Shown piece after piece: positions 23,440-32,814 of a stretch of DNA of 43,811 nucleotides. Each line of letters opens with the position of its first letter. The first letter of the stretch is position 1. Location: NCBI GenBank assembly GCA_007129255.1, contig SKVW01000083.1:1-43811 (forward strand), written 5' to 3'. Source of the stretch: Bacteroidales bacterium (lineage in GTDB: Bacteria; Bacteroidota; Bacteroidia; Bacteroidales; UBA7960). The notes under the pieces were generated by a model, which worked only from the letters and a program-made list of their open reading frames with translations, made no database searches and was not told where the DNA came from. The translations under genes were made by a program, and so were the position numbers.

Positions 23440-25089
23440 TTATTGCTTTTCTCCTTCTTTCTGCTTGAAATAATCTTCCATTACTTCCTTAAAATCCTTC
23501 ATGGTCATATCGTACTGGGGCGTAAGGGAATGTTTTCCGGGGAAGTTTTCCATATGCAGGGTGCTGGTTGGGAAGGCGAAGCGTACCCCTAGTTTTTCAG
23601 CCAGGCGGACGACTTCAATAAGTACTTCATGGCGCGCTCTCAGCTCTTCGGGCCAGGTAGGTACCGCAAAGAAGATATAAAACATGATCTTCAAAGAGAA
23701 GTCACCCATTTCATTAAACTCAACGATATAAAAGTCTTTGCGGGTTTGGGGGTGGTTTTCCACAATTTTGCGCAGGCCTTCCACAAACACTTCAATCAGG
23801 TCGGGGGGGGTGTCGTAAGTAACGGCAATGTGCATAAAAAAGCGGCGGAATCTGCGCAGGCCATGGTTGTCGATGGTGGAATCGGCCAGTTTGCCATTGG
23901 GTACATAGGTCAGGGAGTTTCTGAAAGTGCGGATGCGTGTGGAGCGAAAGCCTACTTCTTCTACGGACCCATCGATTTCTCCGCTGGTGATCCAATGGCC
24001 CACCGAAAAGGGCTTGTCGATAAAGATCATCAGTGAGCCAAAAAAGTTTTTCAGGGTATCCTGAGCGGCCAGGGCAAGGGCCAGTCCGCCGATGGAAAGA
24101 CCGGCCAGCAGGGCCGTAATGTTCACATCCAGGTTTTGTAAAATAAACAAACCCCCAATAACCACCACAAAAACCCTCAGTACCTTGCGGATCAGGGGCA
24201 CTACATGGTTGTCCAGGCTGGAGTCACTTTCTCCGGCAAGTTTTTCCAGGTAAAGGGAAAACACATCCACCAGCTTGTAAAATACCAGGGTGGCAAAAAA
24301 AGGCAGGATGGCCCGGAAAGCATAGTTAAAATATTTGGCCACTTCGGCCGGCAGCTGTAGAATGGGAAATACCACCATGATAAAAATAAACACCACAAAA
24401 AGACTCAGGGGCTTGGCTACAGGCAAAAGGTAAGGCCTTACAAGGCGGTCGTAACCCATCTGGCTGGCGCCCCGGTAAAGCACCTTGCTGAAAAGGAAAG
24501 TAAGCAGTTTATGCAGGAGAAAACTGAGCAAAATAATCAGGAGAATTCCTACATGCTGCCACAAATAGAGGCCGGCAAACTCATGGGTGCCGGTTCCGGG
24601 CATCATTTTTTGTAATAGCTCCGCACCAAAAGGAAAAACTTCTGCATGCAACCCGGGAATAACTTCCAGGCTGTACCGGCTATACATCCATTGGTCATTG
24701 TATTTTTCCAGGTAAATCTCCGGCAATTGGGAAACCGGCACAAAGCGATGTTCATCGGTTAGGGTATCGCGATAATTTGGGTCCTGAGGTATGGTAGCCA
24801 TATCCACATAATAACCCCTTCCATCCAACACCTGCTTAAGCCTGATGGCAAGATCTTCAGCTTCCTCCTGCTCAATGTCCGGGTGGTTAAAAGGCATGGC
24901 AGCCTTTTCGGGCTCATAACTTTCGGGTTGTAAAAAATACAAATGGGTATGAACAGCATCAAAAGGAGTGGACAAATCGGCTTCTTCCCTTGCTTCCTCC
25001 TGATTTTCCGGGCTGTTTGCCGGACTTTGGGATGGGAGGAACCAAAGCATGCAAAAAAATAAAGCCGGCAAAAAGATCTTTGAGTTCAT
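23440..25089 (-). CDS. Mechanosensitive ion channel, MscS family (with large N-terminal periplasmic region)
   Basis: A 549-residue protein from ATG 25089, with a Sec signal peptide (MNSKIFLPALFFCMLWFLP). A periplasmic domain of about 140 residues follows, then about five membrane helices and the MscS core. The core shows the pore-lining helix LLAGLSIGGLALALAAQDTLK, then the cytoplasmic beta domain MIFIDKPFSVGHWIT...VGFRSTRIRTF and VPNGKLADSTI. MscS channels open under osmotic downshock to release solutes. The ORF track start at 25239 adds an unlikely 50 residues; the promoter at 25149-25180 lies inside that extension. It diverges from the transporter-ATPase fusion gene over 215 bases. Confidence 0.9.
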   Translation of the reverse strand: MNSKIFLPALFFCMLWFLPSQSPANSPENQEEAREEADLSTPFDAVHTHLYFLQPESYEPEKAAMPFNHPDIEQEEAEDLAIRLKQVLDGRGYYVDMATIPQDPNYRDTLTDEHRFVPVSQLPEIYLEKYNDQWMYSRYSLEVIPGLHAEVFPFGAELLQKMMPGTGTHEFAGLYLWQHVGILLIILLSFLLHKLLTFLFSKVLYRGASQMGYDRLVRPYLLPVAKPLSLFVVFIFIMVVFPILQLPAEVAKYFNYAFRAILPFFATLVFYKLVDVFSLYLEKLAGESDSSLDNHVVPLIRKVLRVFVVVIGGLFILQNLDVNITALLAGLSIGGLALALAAQDTLKNFFGSLMIFIDKPFSVGHWITSGEIDGSVEEVGFRSTRIRTFRNSLTYVPNGKLADSTIDNHGLRRFRRFFMHIAVTYDTPPDLIEVFVEGLRKIVENHPQTRKDFYIVEFNEMGDFSLKIMFYIFFAVPTWPEELRARHEVLIEVVRLAEKLGVRFAFPTSTLHMENFPGKHSLTPQYDMTMKDFKEVMEDYFKQKEGEKQ

Positions 25090-25148
25090 GGTTTTGCTTT
25101 TTTGGGATTGAAAACGAAAGGGGTTCATTTGCAACCGCCTTCCGGCAT

Positions 25149-25180
25149 CAAAAATACAAATATTGATCAATGATGGCAAA
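25149..25180 (-). promoter_or_regulatory. Bacteroidota-type promoter of the MscS gene
   Basis: On the minus strand TTTG (25180-25177), a 20-base spacer and TATTTTTG (25156-25149) match the -33/-7 consensus. It supports the ATG at 25089 as the start. Confidence 0.65.
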
Positions 25181-25278
25181 AATTGAAGATGAGCGCAAAG
25201 ATTTGCTGCAGATTTAATAACAAAAAGGGTTAGGTGCAAAAACCCCTTTACAAAACCGCAAAACCTTTAGGCGTTCCT

Positions 25279-25307
25279 TTTGAATAATAAAAAATATTCT
25301 AACTTTG
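25279..25307 (+). promoter_or_regulatory. Putative promoter of the transporter-ATPase fusion operon
   Basis: TTTG (25279-25282), a 17-base spacer and an exact TAnnTTTG match, TAACTTTG (25300-25307). The -7 box overlaps the TTG start used by the ORF track, which argues for a later start (TTG 25329). Confidence 0.45.
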
Positions 25308-28300
25308 AATGCATTAAAAAATCAAGATTTGGCAAGAGCAAGAAAATTCGGCGCATTTAGCGGGGTTTTTACTCCTTCCATTCTGGCTATTCTTGGGGTG
25401 ATCATGTTTTTGCGTCTGCCCTGGATTGTTGGTCAGGCAGGCTTGTGGTCTACCCTGGGCATTATTTTGGTTGCCCATATTATATCCATTAGTACCGGAT
25501 TGAGTGTGGCTTCCATTGCCACCGATAAAAGGGTAGAGACCGGCGGCAGCTATTTTATTCTTTCAAGGACCCTTGGCCTGCCTATTGGCGGCACTCTTGG
25601 CATAGCCCTTTTTGCAGGCTTATCATTCAGTGTAAGTTTGTACCTGCTGGGTTTTTCCGAAACCATCCTGACTTATTTTGGAATGGAGATCACCCTGAAT
25701 AATATTCGTCTGGTCGGCTCCCTTGTTCTTCTTTTGATCACCATCCTGGCCTTTACCAGCACGGCACTTGCCATAAAGGTCCAGTATTTTATTTTGCTGG
25801 CCATTGTTTTGTCTCTGGTTTCGGTTTTTTTTGGCAGCCATGAGCATGTACCGGCCGAACCCCTGTTAAGGCCCTACGGGCAGGTGCTTCCATGGATCAC
25901 GCTTTTTGCCATATTTTTTCCTGCCGTTACAGGTTTCCAGGCAGGTGTGGCCATGTCGGGTGACCTGAAAGATCCCCGGAAAAACATCCCCTTAGGAACC
26001 ATGATGGCCATACTGGTTGGCCTGGTTATTTACACCGGCCTGGCCGTATTTTTTGCCTATACCATGGAAAGGGAAATGCTGTTGTTTGATCCGCAGGTGT
26101 TATTCAATACTTCCCTGGTTCCCCAGCTGGTAATCCTGGGTATTCTTTTTGCAACCCTTTCTTCGGCTCTGGTGAGCATTCTGGGAGCACCCAGGATTTT
26201 GCAGGCGGTGGCCATTGACCGCATATTGCCCGGTTTCTTTTCCCGGGGATACGGACCCTCCAACGAACCGCGCAATGCCCTGATCTTTACCTTTTTTATT
26301 GCCCTTTCGGGGGTGTTGATCGGAGAACTGAACGTGATTGCCCGCATAGTCACCATATTTTTTATCATCATTTATGGCTTTCTGAATATTACCTATGCCA
26401 TTGAAAGCTGGGCCGGCAGTGATTTCCGGCCTTCCTTCAGAATCCCCAGATTTGTGAGTATCATTGGAGCATTGGCCAGCATCGTGGTGATGATCCAGCT
26501 TGATATCATTGCCCTTCTGGTGGCTTCCTTGGCACTGATTCTCCTGTTTTTATTTTTAAAGAGAAGAGAACTGACGCTGCAAACCGGAGATACCTGGAAC
26601 AGCATCTGGGCCTCCCTTGTAAAAACGGGGCTGAAAAAACTTACCTTTTCTGTTAATAAGCCAAGAAACTGGCGGCCCAATGTAATTTTGTTTTCGGGAG
26701 GGGAAAAAACCAGGCCTCATTTGGTTGAAATGGGAAAAAGTCTGGTTGGGCGACAGGGGATCTTTACCAACTTTGAACTGGTGGAAAATCCCTCCGGAGA
26801 CATAATGCTGGGAAAAAAGGATTTCAGGCCCCCTCAAAAGGGTAAAGAAAAAGACGGACTGCTGGTGCGAAAGCATACCTGCCGGGATATTTATGAGGGA
26901 ATGGATATCATTACCCGGGTATATGGATTTACCGGCTTTGAACCCAATACCGTGCTGATGGGATGGGGAAGGAACTCCCGTGAGCCCGAAAAATTTGCAA
27001 GACTTTTAACCAACCTGAAAAAACAGGATTACAACTGTGCCTTTCTGAATTATGATAAAACCGCCGGCTTTGGAGATCACCGTCTTATTGATTTTTGGTG
27101 GAACGGCAGGGGCAGAAGTCTTTCCCTGGCCCTGACCCTGCTCAGGTTTGTTGTTTCCAGCGATTTTTGGAGCGGCTGTCGCTTAAGGGTACTGGTGATC
27201 AGTTACGACAGCTCAAAAAATGATACTTTTTATGGCCTAATAAACCAAATGCTGGAAAACTACCGCCTTACTGCAATGGTAAAAGTGATCAATAACGGTG
27301 TTGAACAATTGCCCGAGGAACAGATCATCCATTCCGAATCACGCCAAACCGACCTTACCGTATTGCCCTTGCCGGAGTTTGGGCCCAAAGATGCAAAAGG
27401 TGCTGTGGAAAAAGCCAACCAGCTTTCTGCCAACCTGCGAACCACCCTGTTCATAAGTGCTTCATCGTTTTTTGAAGAGGTGAATGTGCTCAAACCCAAA
27501 GAAAAGCCTTTGGTAAAAGAGGCCGAAATTGGGGAAAAGCCCCCGGCTGAAATAGTGAAAAACCTCAAACCTTCCTCCAGGGAGATCATCACCAATGAGG
27601 TCCACAATATCGGGGGAACGTTTGAGCGGATCACCAAAAAGTATTATGATGCCGGCTTATATGCCATCCTGAGGCAGCAATCCGGCTTTTTGCCCGAGAT
27701 GGAAAGCTTTGTTTTGAAAACCCTGGATAATCTTGAGCAGATGATAGAACAGGAAAAGCCCTCAGAATATAACAAGGCATTCCTGAGGGTATTAAACGAT
27801 TTTTCTTTTCATGCCCAGAAGCAAATACACAAAATCAAAGAGCAGCATTTACCGGAAAATAGCCAAATCCTTTCCAATGCCACTGAAGTATACCTGGATG
27901 AACTCAGGGCCGTGATCAACGTAATGCCCGAAAGAATCAGGATTAAGTTGCCAAGAAAGGGGTTTGCTATCAAAAGCCACGACAATTTCCGCACCCGTAG
28001 TTATAAGATCAGGAAAATGATTCTGGCCACCCTGGCAAGGGGTCCGGTCACCCACCGCATAAGGATAACTCCTGCGGCAAGATACTTTCTTTACCACAGG
28101 CGACTGGAGTCCATGCGCAACATAATGAATGATTTTGCACTTCATACCTTCGAAGAGGTAGTAGAACTGCGAAAAACCTTTACCGATATTCATGAACTGA
28201 TTGAGAAAAGCCGCCTGACTATTGCTGACAGGAGTAAAGTATTTGAACGCATCAGTCTGGAACGCTCCCGCCTGAAAGCCAAAATAGAAGTGCTTAAAAG

Positions 28301-30479
28301 CGAAAGCCAGGCCTTTTTTTACCAGACCGGGGAAACCCTGTTCAGTTCCCTGCTTGAAGACCTGCAGCAATTCAGCCACCACCTGGAAAGCACAGGAGCC
28401 AACCTGGGAAGCAGTAACTTTTCCGTTTATTTTAAAAATGACCCGAAGCTGGTAGAAGAGCTATCGGGCTTTTCTACCTTATGGGGAAAAAACCTAAGCC
28501 TGTTTATCAACAAAGGCCTGCTCGATTTTATCATTCTTTCCCTGAAAAGCCGCATATTCACCAAAATTGACAAATACTTCCTGGATTTTTCTCTGGAGCT
28601 GAATGCCTCCCTGCAAAAGCAGGTTCAGGCCTATAAGGCTTTTGCAGCCAACAGGGAACTTGCCGACAAATCCATTATTAAAGCCGATGGCAAGCTGGAT
28701 CATTCCAAACTGCAGCGCCCACAGGCAGTTGACTTGTTTCGGGGTTTGTATGATGAAATCCGCGAATTATTGGACGAGCTTCCGGAAAAACTGGAGATCA
28801 GCGGCAATCTGTTTGCTGAAAAGATCGGAAAGGAAGCTTATCCCGAGGTGGAAACCATTGTGGTGGATTTTCGTAAAACCGTAAATTATTACCTTAGTGC
28901 CGAACTTTTCGATTATACCAGGAATCATTTGCAGCAAACCGAGAGAGAGTTTGAAAAGATCATTATCAATTTAAAAGACCTGGTGAGGCTGGTGAATTTC
29001 AGCCTTGACAACGAAACTCTTGCCGAAGAGGAAGAAAAGGGAGAATTAAAGGATCAGGCCCATTCGCTTTTGCAAAACTTTCAGCTGAAGCTAAAAGAAG
29101 AAGAGTTGCGCATTGCAAACCTTCAGCAGGAGGTGAGTAATGCATTTGAAAGAGGGATGCACGGTGCTTTTGAACCCCTTTCTTCGGCAACGATCAGTAA
29201 AACCAGTCAGGGTGTGCGCAAAAAGCTTCGCGAGAGCGAAAGTCAGAAAGCTTCTGATCGTTTCAGGGAGAAGTGGGAGCGGTCAAAGTCCGGCATGCAG
29301 CAACACTTTGTAAACCTGATCTACCGGAAAAGTGAGGGCAAGCTTTGGTTCAGCCATTTTGAGAGACCCGATCCCACTCCTCAGCTTTCCAACCGGCGGA
29401 CATTGTCTTTTGTACAATCTATTACCCCTGGTCCTGAGGTAATAAAGGAACTGCCTTTTTATTATTATTCTCTGTTTTCGGGTCAGTCGGGCACCAGTGA
29501 AGATTTCTGGGTGGGGATGAGTTCAGAGTTAAGGGAAGCAGAACAGGCCGTTAAGCGCTTCAAGGCCGGCTATACCGGAGCCATGATCATTACCGGGGAG
29601 CGCAGTTCGGGGAAGTCAAGCCTTTCGAAGCTGGTTTCCATAAAGAATTTTTCTCCCGGGAATGTGCATTCGGTTAGAGCACCCAAAGGGTGCACGGCCG
29701 ATCCAAACCTGTTTGCCTCATCCCTGCTTAAGGCTTTGAAGGCAAGCAACCGCAACCTGGATGATGTTTTCAGGGCGCTGCCTTCCGGAAAGATCATTAT
29801 CATTAACGACCTGGAATTGTGGTGGGAAAGAAAACCCGGGGGAACCAAAGTTATACAGCTGCTAAAAGACCTGATCGATCGTTTTGGCAATAAATGCCTG
29901 TTTGTACTCAACTGTAACATTCATGCCCTTAATGTGATCGACCGCAGCAGCAGGCTCAAGAGTTATTCCCTTGGCACCATTGTATGTCATCCGTTCGATG
30001 CACGCGAACTTAAGGAGATCATCATGCTGCGGCATCATTCAGGGGGCCTGAAGTTTGTGATGAACAGGAAAGAAGATGAACGTTTTTCAGCCTGGGATTA
30101 TGCCAGTTTGTTTAACCGGTTTTTTGAGCTCTCCCATGGCAATCCGGGTTCAGCCATCCTGCTTTGGCTGGCTTCGGTTGAAAAATTCAGCGGGAAAACC
30201 CTGGTCATGAAAACGCCGGATCCGCCCTCTCCGGAAGAAGTGTTTAAACATCTTGAACAGGAGCAACTGTTTTATCTTTTACAATTTGTGCTGCATCGCA
30301 GATGGACTTTGCCTAAACTGGCCGAGAACCTCCTTTTGCCCCTTTCGGAGGTATATTCTGATATACGGGAAATGGTAAGGGCTGGAATTCTTATTGAGCA
30401 GTTTGAAGGGATCTATGCCATCCATCCGGGGTTGGATCCCCATCTTGTTGAAAAACTTAAAAGTGTAAAGCTGTTATGA
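25305..30479 (+). CDS. Cation-chloride-cotransporter-like permease fused to a helical region and C-terminal P-loop ATPase
   Basis: A 1724-codon fusion. Residues about 15-420 form a 12-helix APC-superfamily permease like SLC12 cotransporters, with the hallmarks GVFTPSILAILGVIMFLRLPW, then FFPAVTGFQAGVAMSGDLKD (205-224) followed by PRKNIPLGT. Residues about 455-745 resemble the SLC12 cytoplasmic domain (NTVLMGWGRNSREP). About 790-1390 is mostly charged helix and coiled coil. A P-loop NTPase follows: Walker A GERSSGKS (1431-1438, K1437) and Walker B IIIIND (1497-1502). A winged-helix-like end (about 1650-1720) completes it. Known SLC12 proteins lack an ATPase. No ATG precedes the first membrane helix; the start is TTG 25305 or, better, TTG 25329. 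The stop overlaps the next start (ATGA). Function as a nucleotide-regulated K+/Cl- type transporter is inference. Confidence 0.85.
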   Translation: MNALKNQDLARARKFGAFSGVFTPSILAILGVIMFLRLPWIVGQAGLWSTLGIILVAHIISISTGLSVASIATDKRVETGGSYFILSRTLGLPIGGTLGIALFAGLSFSVSLYLLGFSETILTYFGMEITLNNIRLVGSLVLLLITILAFTSTALAIKVQYFILLAIVLSLVSVFFGSHEHVPAEPLLRPYGQVLPWITLFAIFFPAVTGFQAGVAMSGDLKDPRKNIPLGTMMAILVGLVIYTGLAVFFAYTMEREMLLFDPQVLFNTSLVPQLVILGILFATLSSALVSILGAPRILQAVAIDRILPGFFSRGYGPSNEPRNALIFTFFIALSGVLIGELNVIARIVTIFFIIIYGFLNITYAIESWAGSDFRPSFRIPRFVSIIGALASIVVMIQLDIIALLVASLALILLFLFLKRRELTLQTGDTWNSIWASLVKTGLKKLTFSVNKPRNWRPNVILFSGGEKTRPHLVEMGKSLVGRQGIFTNFELVENPSGDIMLGKKDFRPPQKGKEKDGLLVRKHTCRDIYEGMDIITRVYGFTGFEPNTVLMGWGRNSREPEKFARLLTNLKKQDYNCAFLNYDKTAGFGDHRLIDFWWNGRGRSLSLALTLLRFVVSSDFWSGCRLRVLVISYDSSKNDTFYGLINQMLENYRLTAMVKVINNGVEQLPEEQIIHSESRQTDLTVLPLPEFGPKDAKGAVEKANQLSANLRTTLFISASSFFEEVNVLKPKEKPLVKEAEIGEKPPAEIVKNLKPSSREIITNEVHNIGGTFERITKKYYDAGLYAILRQQSGFLPEMESFVLKTLDNLEQMIEQEKPSEYNKAFLRVLNDFSFHAQKQIHKIKEQHLPENSQILSNATEVYLDELRAVINVMPERIRIKLPRKGFAIKSHDNFRTRSYKIRKMILATLARGPVTHRIRITPAARYFLYHRRLESMRNIMNDFALHTFEEVVELRKTFTDIHELIEKSRLTIADRSKVFERISLERSRLKAKIEVLKSESQAFFYQTGETLFSSLLEDLQQFSHHLESTGANLGSSNFSVYFKNDPKLVEELSGFSTLWGKNLSLFINKGLLDFIILSLKSRIFTKIDKYFLDFSLELNASLQKQVQAYKAFAANRELADKSIIKADGKLDHSKLQRPQAVDLFRGLYDEIRELLDELPEKLEISGNLFAEKIGKEAYPEVETIVVDFRKTVNYYLSAELFDYTRNHLQQTEREFEKIIINLKDLVRLVNFSLDNETLAEEEEKGELKDQAHSLLQNFQLKLKEEELRIANLQQEVSNAFERGMHGAFEPLSSATISKTSQGVRKKLRESESQKASDRFREKWERSKSGMQQHFVNLIYRKSEGKLWFSHFERPDPTPQLSNRRTLSFVQSITPGPEVIKELPFYYYSLFSGQSGTSEDFWVGMSSELREAEQAVKRFKAGYTGAMIITGERSSGKSSLSKLVSIKNFSPGNVHSVRAPKGCTADPNLFASSLLKALKASNRNLDDVFRALPSGKIIIINDLELWWERKPGGTKVIQLLKDLIDRFGNKCLFVLNCNIHALNVIDRSSRLKSYSLGTIVCHPFDARELKEIIMLRHHSGGLKFVMNRKEDERFSAWDYASLFNRFFELSHGNPGSAILLWLASVEKFSGKTLVMKTPDPPSPEEVFKHLEQEQLFYLLQFVLHRRWTLPKLAENLLLPLSEVYSDIREMVRAGILIEQFEGIYAIHPGLDPHLVEKLKSVKLL

Positions 30480-31213
30480 CTGCGCTGATATTCTTTCTGG
30501 TGGGTATAGGATTGTTTTTCCTGCTGCGGTTAATCTCCCGGGTATTGGGATCGGTTTTGCGCAAGGAGCCAATGCGGGCCTACTTTTTGAAGACTTTTCC
30601 GGTGGTTGAAATGGCCCTGTGGGTTGGTTTTATTTTTTGGGCGGTGGACAGTATTTTCCAGGACTTTTTTTATTACAACCTGCTCATGAGTGTGATGGTG
30701 CTTATCCTGTTGCTAGCTGTTTCCTGGTTTTTATTCCGTGACTTTTTTGCCGGCATGGTCATCCGGTCTGAAAACGCCCTGGAGCCCGGACAGTATTTTA
30801 AAACTTCCTTTGTGGAGGGGAAGATACTGAATCTGGGAATCCGCAGCATGGAACTGGAAACCCTGGACGGGGAAAGGGTAAAAGTACCCTACTGGCGCTT
30901 AAACAACCAATTGTTGAATTTGCCTCCCGGACAGGAAAAAAGCTACAGCCATACCCTAACCCTCAAAATGCCCAAAGCCGGGAAGCCGGCAAGGCTCAAA
31001 AACCAGATCCTTGCAGAGCTGAACAACATGCCGTGGATCATTTCGGGCTACCCGCCCATAGTGAGCATATCTTCCGAAAGCGAAGAGCAGTTTCTGGTGG
31101 AAATAAGGGTTTACGTAATGCGTGAGGAGCACCTGTTTCTGGTGGAGAAAAACATCCGCGACTTTATCCGCCACCACATGAGTTTCACCAAAGAAGAGGG
31201 TGAATGGCAATAA
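30476..31213 (+). CDS. Small MscS-domain membrane protein coupled to the transporter-ATPase fusion
   Basis: A 245-residue protein with about three membrane helices (about 3-25, 45-62, 70-90) and an MscS-type cytoplasmic beta domain: FRDFFAGMVIRSENALEPGQ, VEGKILNLGIRSMELETLDG and VPYWRLNNQLL match the canonical MscS order. A C-terminal alpha/beta region follows. The pore helix is not a classical Gly/Ala-rich MscS helix (LLMSVMVLILLLAVSWFLF), so channel activity is uncertain. It could be a sensor or accessory subunit. Its ATG overlaps the stop of the fusion gene by 4 bases (ATGA), which implies coupled synthesis and a shared job. Confidence 0.8.
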   Translation: MTALIFFLVGIGLFFLLRLISRVLGSVLRKEPMRAYFLKTFPVVEMALWVGFIFWAVDSIFQDFFYYNLLMSVMVLILLLAVSWFLFRDFFAGMVIRSENALEPGQYFKTSFVEGKILNLGIRSMELETLDGERVKVPYWRLNNQLLNLPPGQEKSYSHTLTLKMPKAGKPARLKNQILAELNNMPWIISGYPPIVSISSESEEQFLVEIRVYVMREEHLFLVEKNIRDFIRHHMSFTKEEGEWQ

Positions 31214-31219
31214 AGGGCG

Positions 31220-32743
31220 CTAATTGGTAAAATCCCTTTCGCTGACTTTTCTTCCGTTTTCAAATTCCATTTGCCTTATTCTGCGCCCTCTATCATCCCA
31301 GAAGGTCCAGCGGCCGTGGCGCCGACCATCTTGATATTGTCCTTCCTGTTGTTTTTGGCCATTGGGATAAAAAGTAACCAGGCGGCCCTGGGGGCGGTTT
31401 TCTGAAAACTCCTGTTCGCGGTGTTTCACCCCGGCATCATCATAGAAAGTCCATCGGCCTTCGCGCATGCCATTGGTGTAGTAGCCTTCTTCTGCAAGGT
31501 TTCCGTTTTCATGCCATTGCTTCCGCTCACCGTGCCGGATCCCTTCATTATAAATGGCCTCCTGCCTGCGATTTCCGTTCTGGTACCAATGGACCGAAAG
31601 GCCATGGCGCTCACCGTTACGGTAGATGACCCGGTATCTTTGGCGGCCGTTTTCAAACCAGCCTTCCCATACTTCATCCATCACCCCCATATTGAAGGTT
31701 CCCTGGTCCTCTTTTTGTCCGTTTTCATACCAGGAAGTCCAAACACCATGTTCCTGGTCATTCTTAAAAGGGCCCTTGTGGCTTACTTTGCCTGTGGTGT
31801 ACCAGGTGGTCCACTCCCCGGTTCGCCTGCCTTGTTGCATGGGGCCTTGGCGGAGTTTTTCCCCGGAAATATAATAAAAGGTCCACACGCCTTCTTCCTT
31901 CCCATTCACAAAATCTCCTGTGGAAGAGATATTCCCGTTGGTATAATAAAACACCCAGGTGCTGTCCTGCACATCTTTTATTGAGCGGCCCTCCATTTCC
32001 ATGATGCCGTCATCATAATACCATTTGGAATAACCATGTAAAAGGTTGTCTTTGAAATGACCTTCAAATTCTTTAATGCCAGTTTCGTAATAGAGGGTTG
32101 AGGGCCCATCTTTTTTGCCACTCACGTAATGGCTTTTTTCCCTGAGCCGGCCATTTTGGTGATAAAACTCCCAGATTCCATTTCGCATTCCCCCGGCAAT
32201 CCGGCCTTTTATTTCCAGGGTGCCATCGGGGTACCAGCTTCTGGAAAGGCCTTCTTCCATCGGCACTTCGGCCCATTTTTGCCCGTCAGGGTACCAATGC
32301 ATCCACAAGCCGGTTCTTTCGTCCTGCTCAAACATCCCTTCGGCCCAGCGATTTCCGGTGGTATGATAAAAAGTCCATTCACCGGTTTTTTCAAAATCCG
32401 GGGTAATGTGACCCCGCTCAGAGATCTGCCCGATGGGAAAATAACCGGTATAAAACAAGGTGTCGTAATTCACTTCGGCGATCAGTAGGCCGCCGTTCTC
32501 AAAGAAAGTCCAGGTGCCGGTGCGTTGTCCCTGGTCATAGTGCCCGCTTTCAAGAATGAGGCTGTCCTGATCCAGGTAATGCCAAAGCCCTGTTTTTTGA
32601 TCCCCTTCGTATTCTCCTTCCCCTTCAAGTTCGGGGTTGGGGGCGATGATCTCAAAATCCTGGGATAAAACCTTTGCCGGATGGATCAAAAGCAGGATCA
32701 ATAAAAAAAGAAAATGGGTTAAGGTGAAGGTTTGTTTTTTCAT
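31220..32743 (-). CDS. Secreted MORN-variant (YwqK-like) repeat protein
   Basis: From ATG 32743 (507 aa), with a signal peptide ending near VLSQ. The remainder is about 19 consecutive repeats of 22-24 residues of the type GxWxFYYxNGxxxxxGxFxNGxRxG, for example GVWTFYYISGEKLRQGPMQQ. These MORN_2-type beta-hairpin repeats make an elongated sheet stack; such proteins are often annotated as YwqK-type antitoxin, but no toxin partner is seen here. The ORF track start at 32779 adds 12 residues before the signal peptide. The function is unknown, possibly surface binding. It lies 71 bases after the polyprenyl synthase gene and converges with the MscS-like gene. Confidence 0.85.
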   Translation of the reverse strand: MKKQTFTLTHFLFLLILLLIHPAKVLSQDFEIIAPNPELEGEGEYEGDQKTGLWHYLDQDSLILESGHYDQGQRTGTWTFFENGGLLIAEVNYDTLFYTGYFPIGQISERGHITPDFEKTGEWTFYHTTGNRWAEGMFEQDERTGLWMHWYPDGQKWAEVPMEEGLSRSWYPDGTLEIKGRIAGGMRNGIWEFYHQNGRLREKSHYVSGKKDGPSTLYYETGIKEFEGHFKDNLLHGYSKWYYDDGIMEMEGRSIKDVQDSTWVFYYTNGNISSTGDFVNGKEEGVWTFYYISGEKLRQGPMQQGRRTGEWTTWYTTGKVSHKGPFKNDQEHGVWTSWYENGQKEDQGTFNMGVMDEVWEGWFENGRQRYRVIYRNGERHGLSVHWYQNGNRRQEAIYNEGIRHGERKQWHENGNLAEEGYYTNGMREGRWTFYDDAGVKHREQEFSENRPQGRLVTFYPNGQKQQEGQYQDGRRHGRWTFWDDRGRRIRQMEFENGRKVSERDFTN

Positions 32744-32814
32744 ATTGACGGATGATATGGTCTTCATTAGAAATAACAAAAACAGGCAGGTTTTATTATC
32801 AGTAAAACTGGGGT

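Noticed and set aside
25090-25239. 50-residue N-terminal extension of the MscS ORF
   Set aside because: A -33/-7 consensus promoter lies inside it and the signal peptide begins at ATG 25089.
31220-32743. Toxin-antitoxin module (YwqK-type) from the MORN repeats
   Set aside because: No toxin gene is adjacent, and the protein is secreted; the name reflects repeat similarity only.
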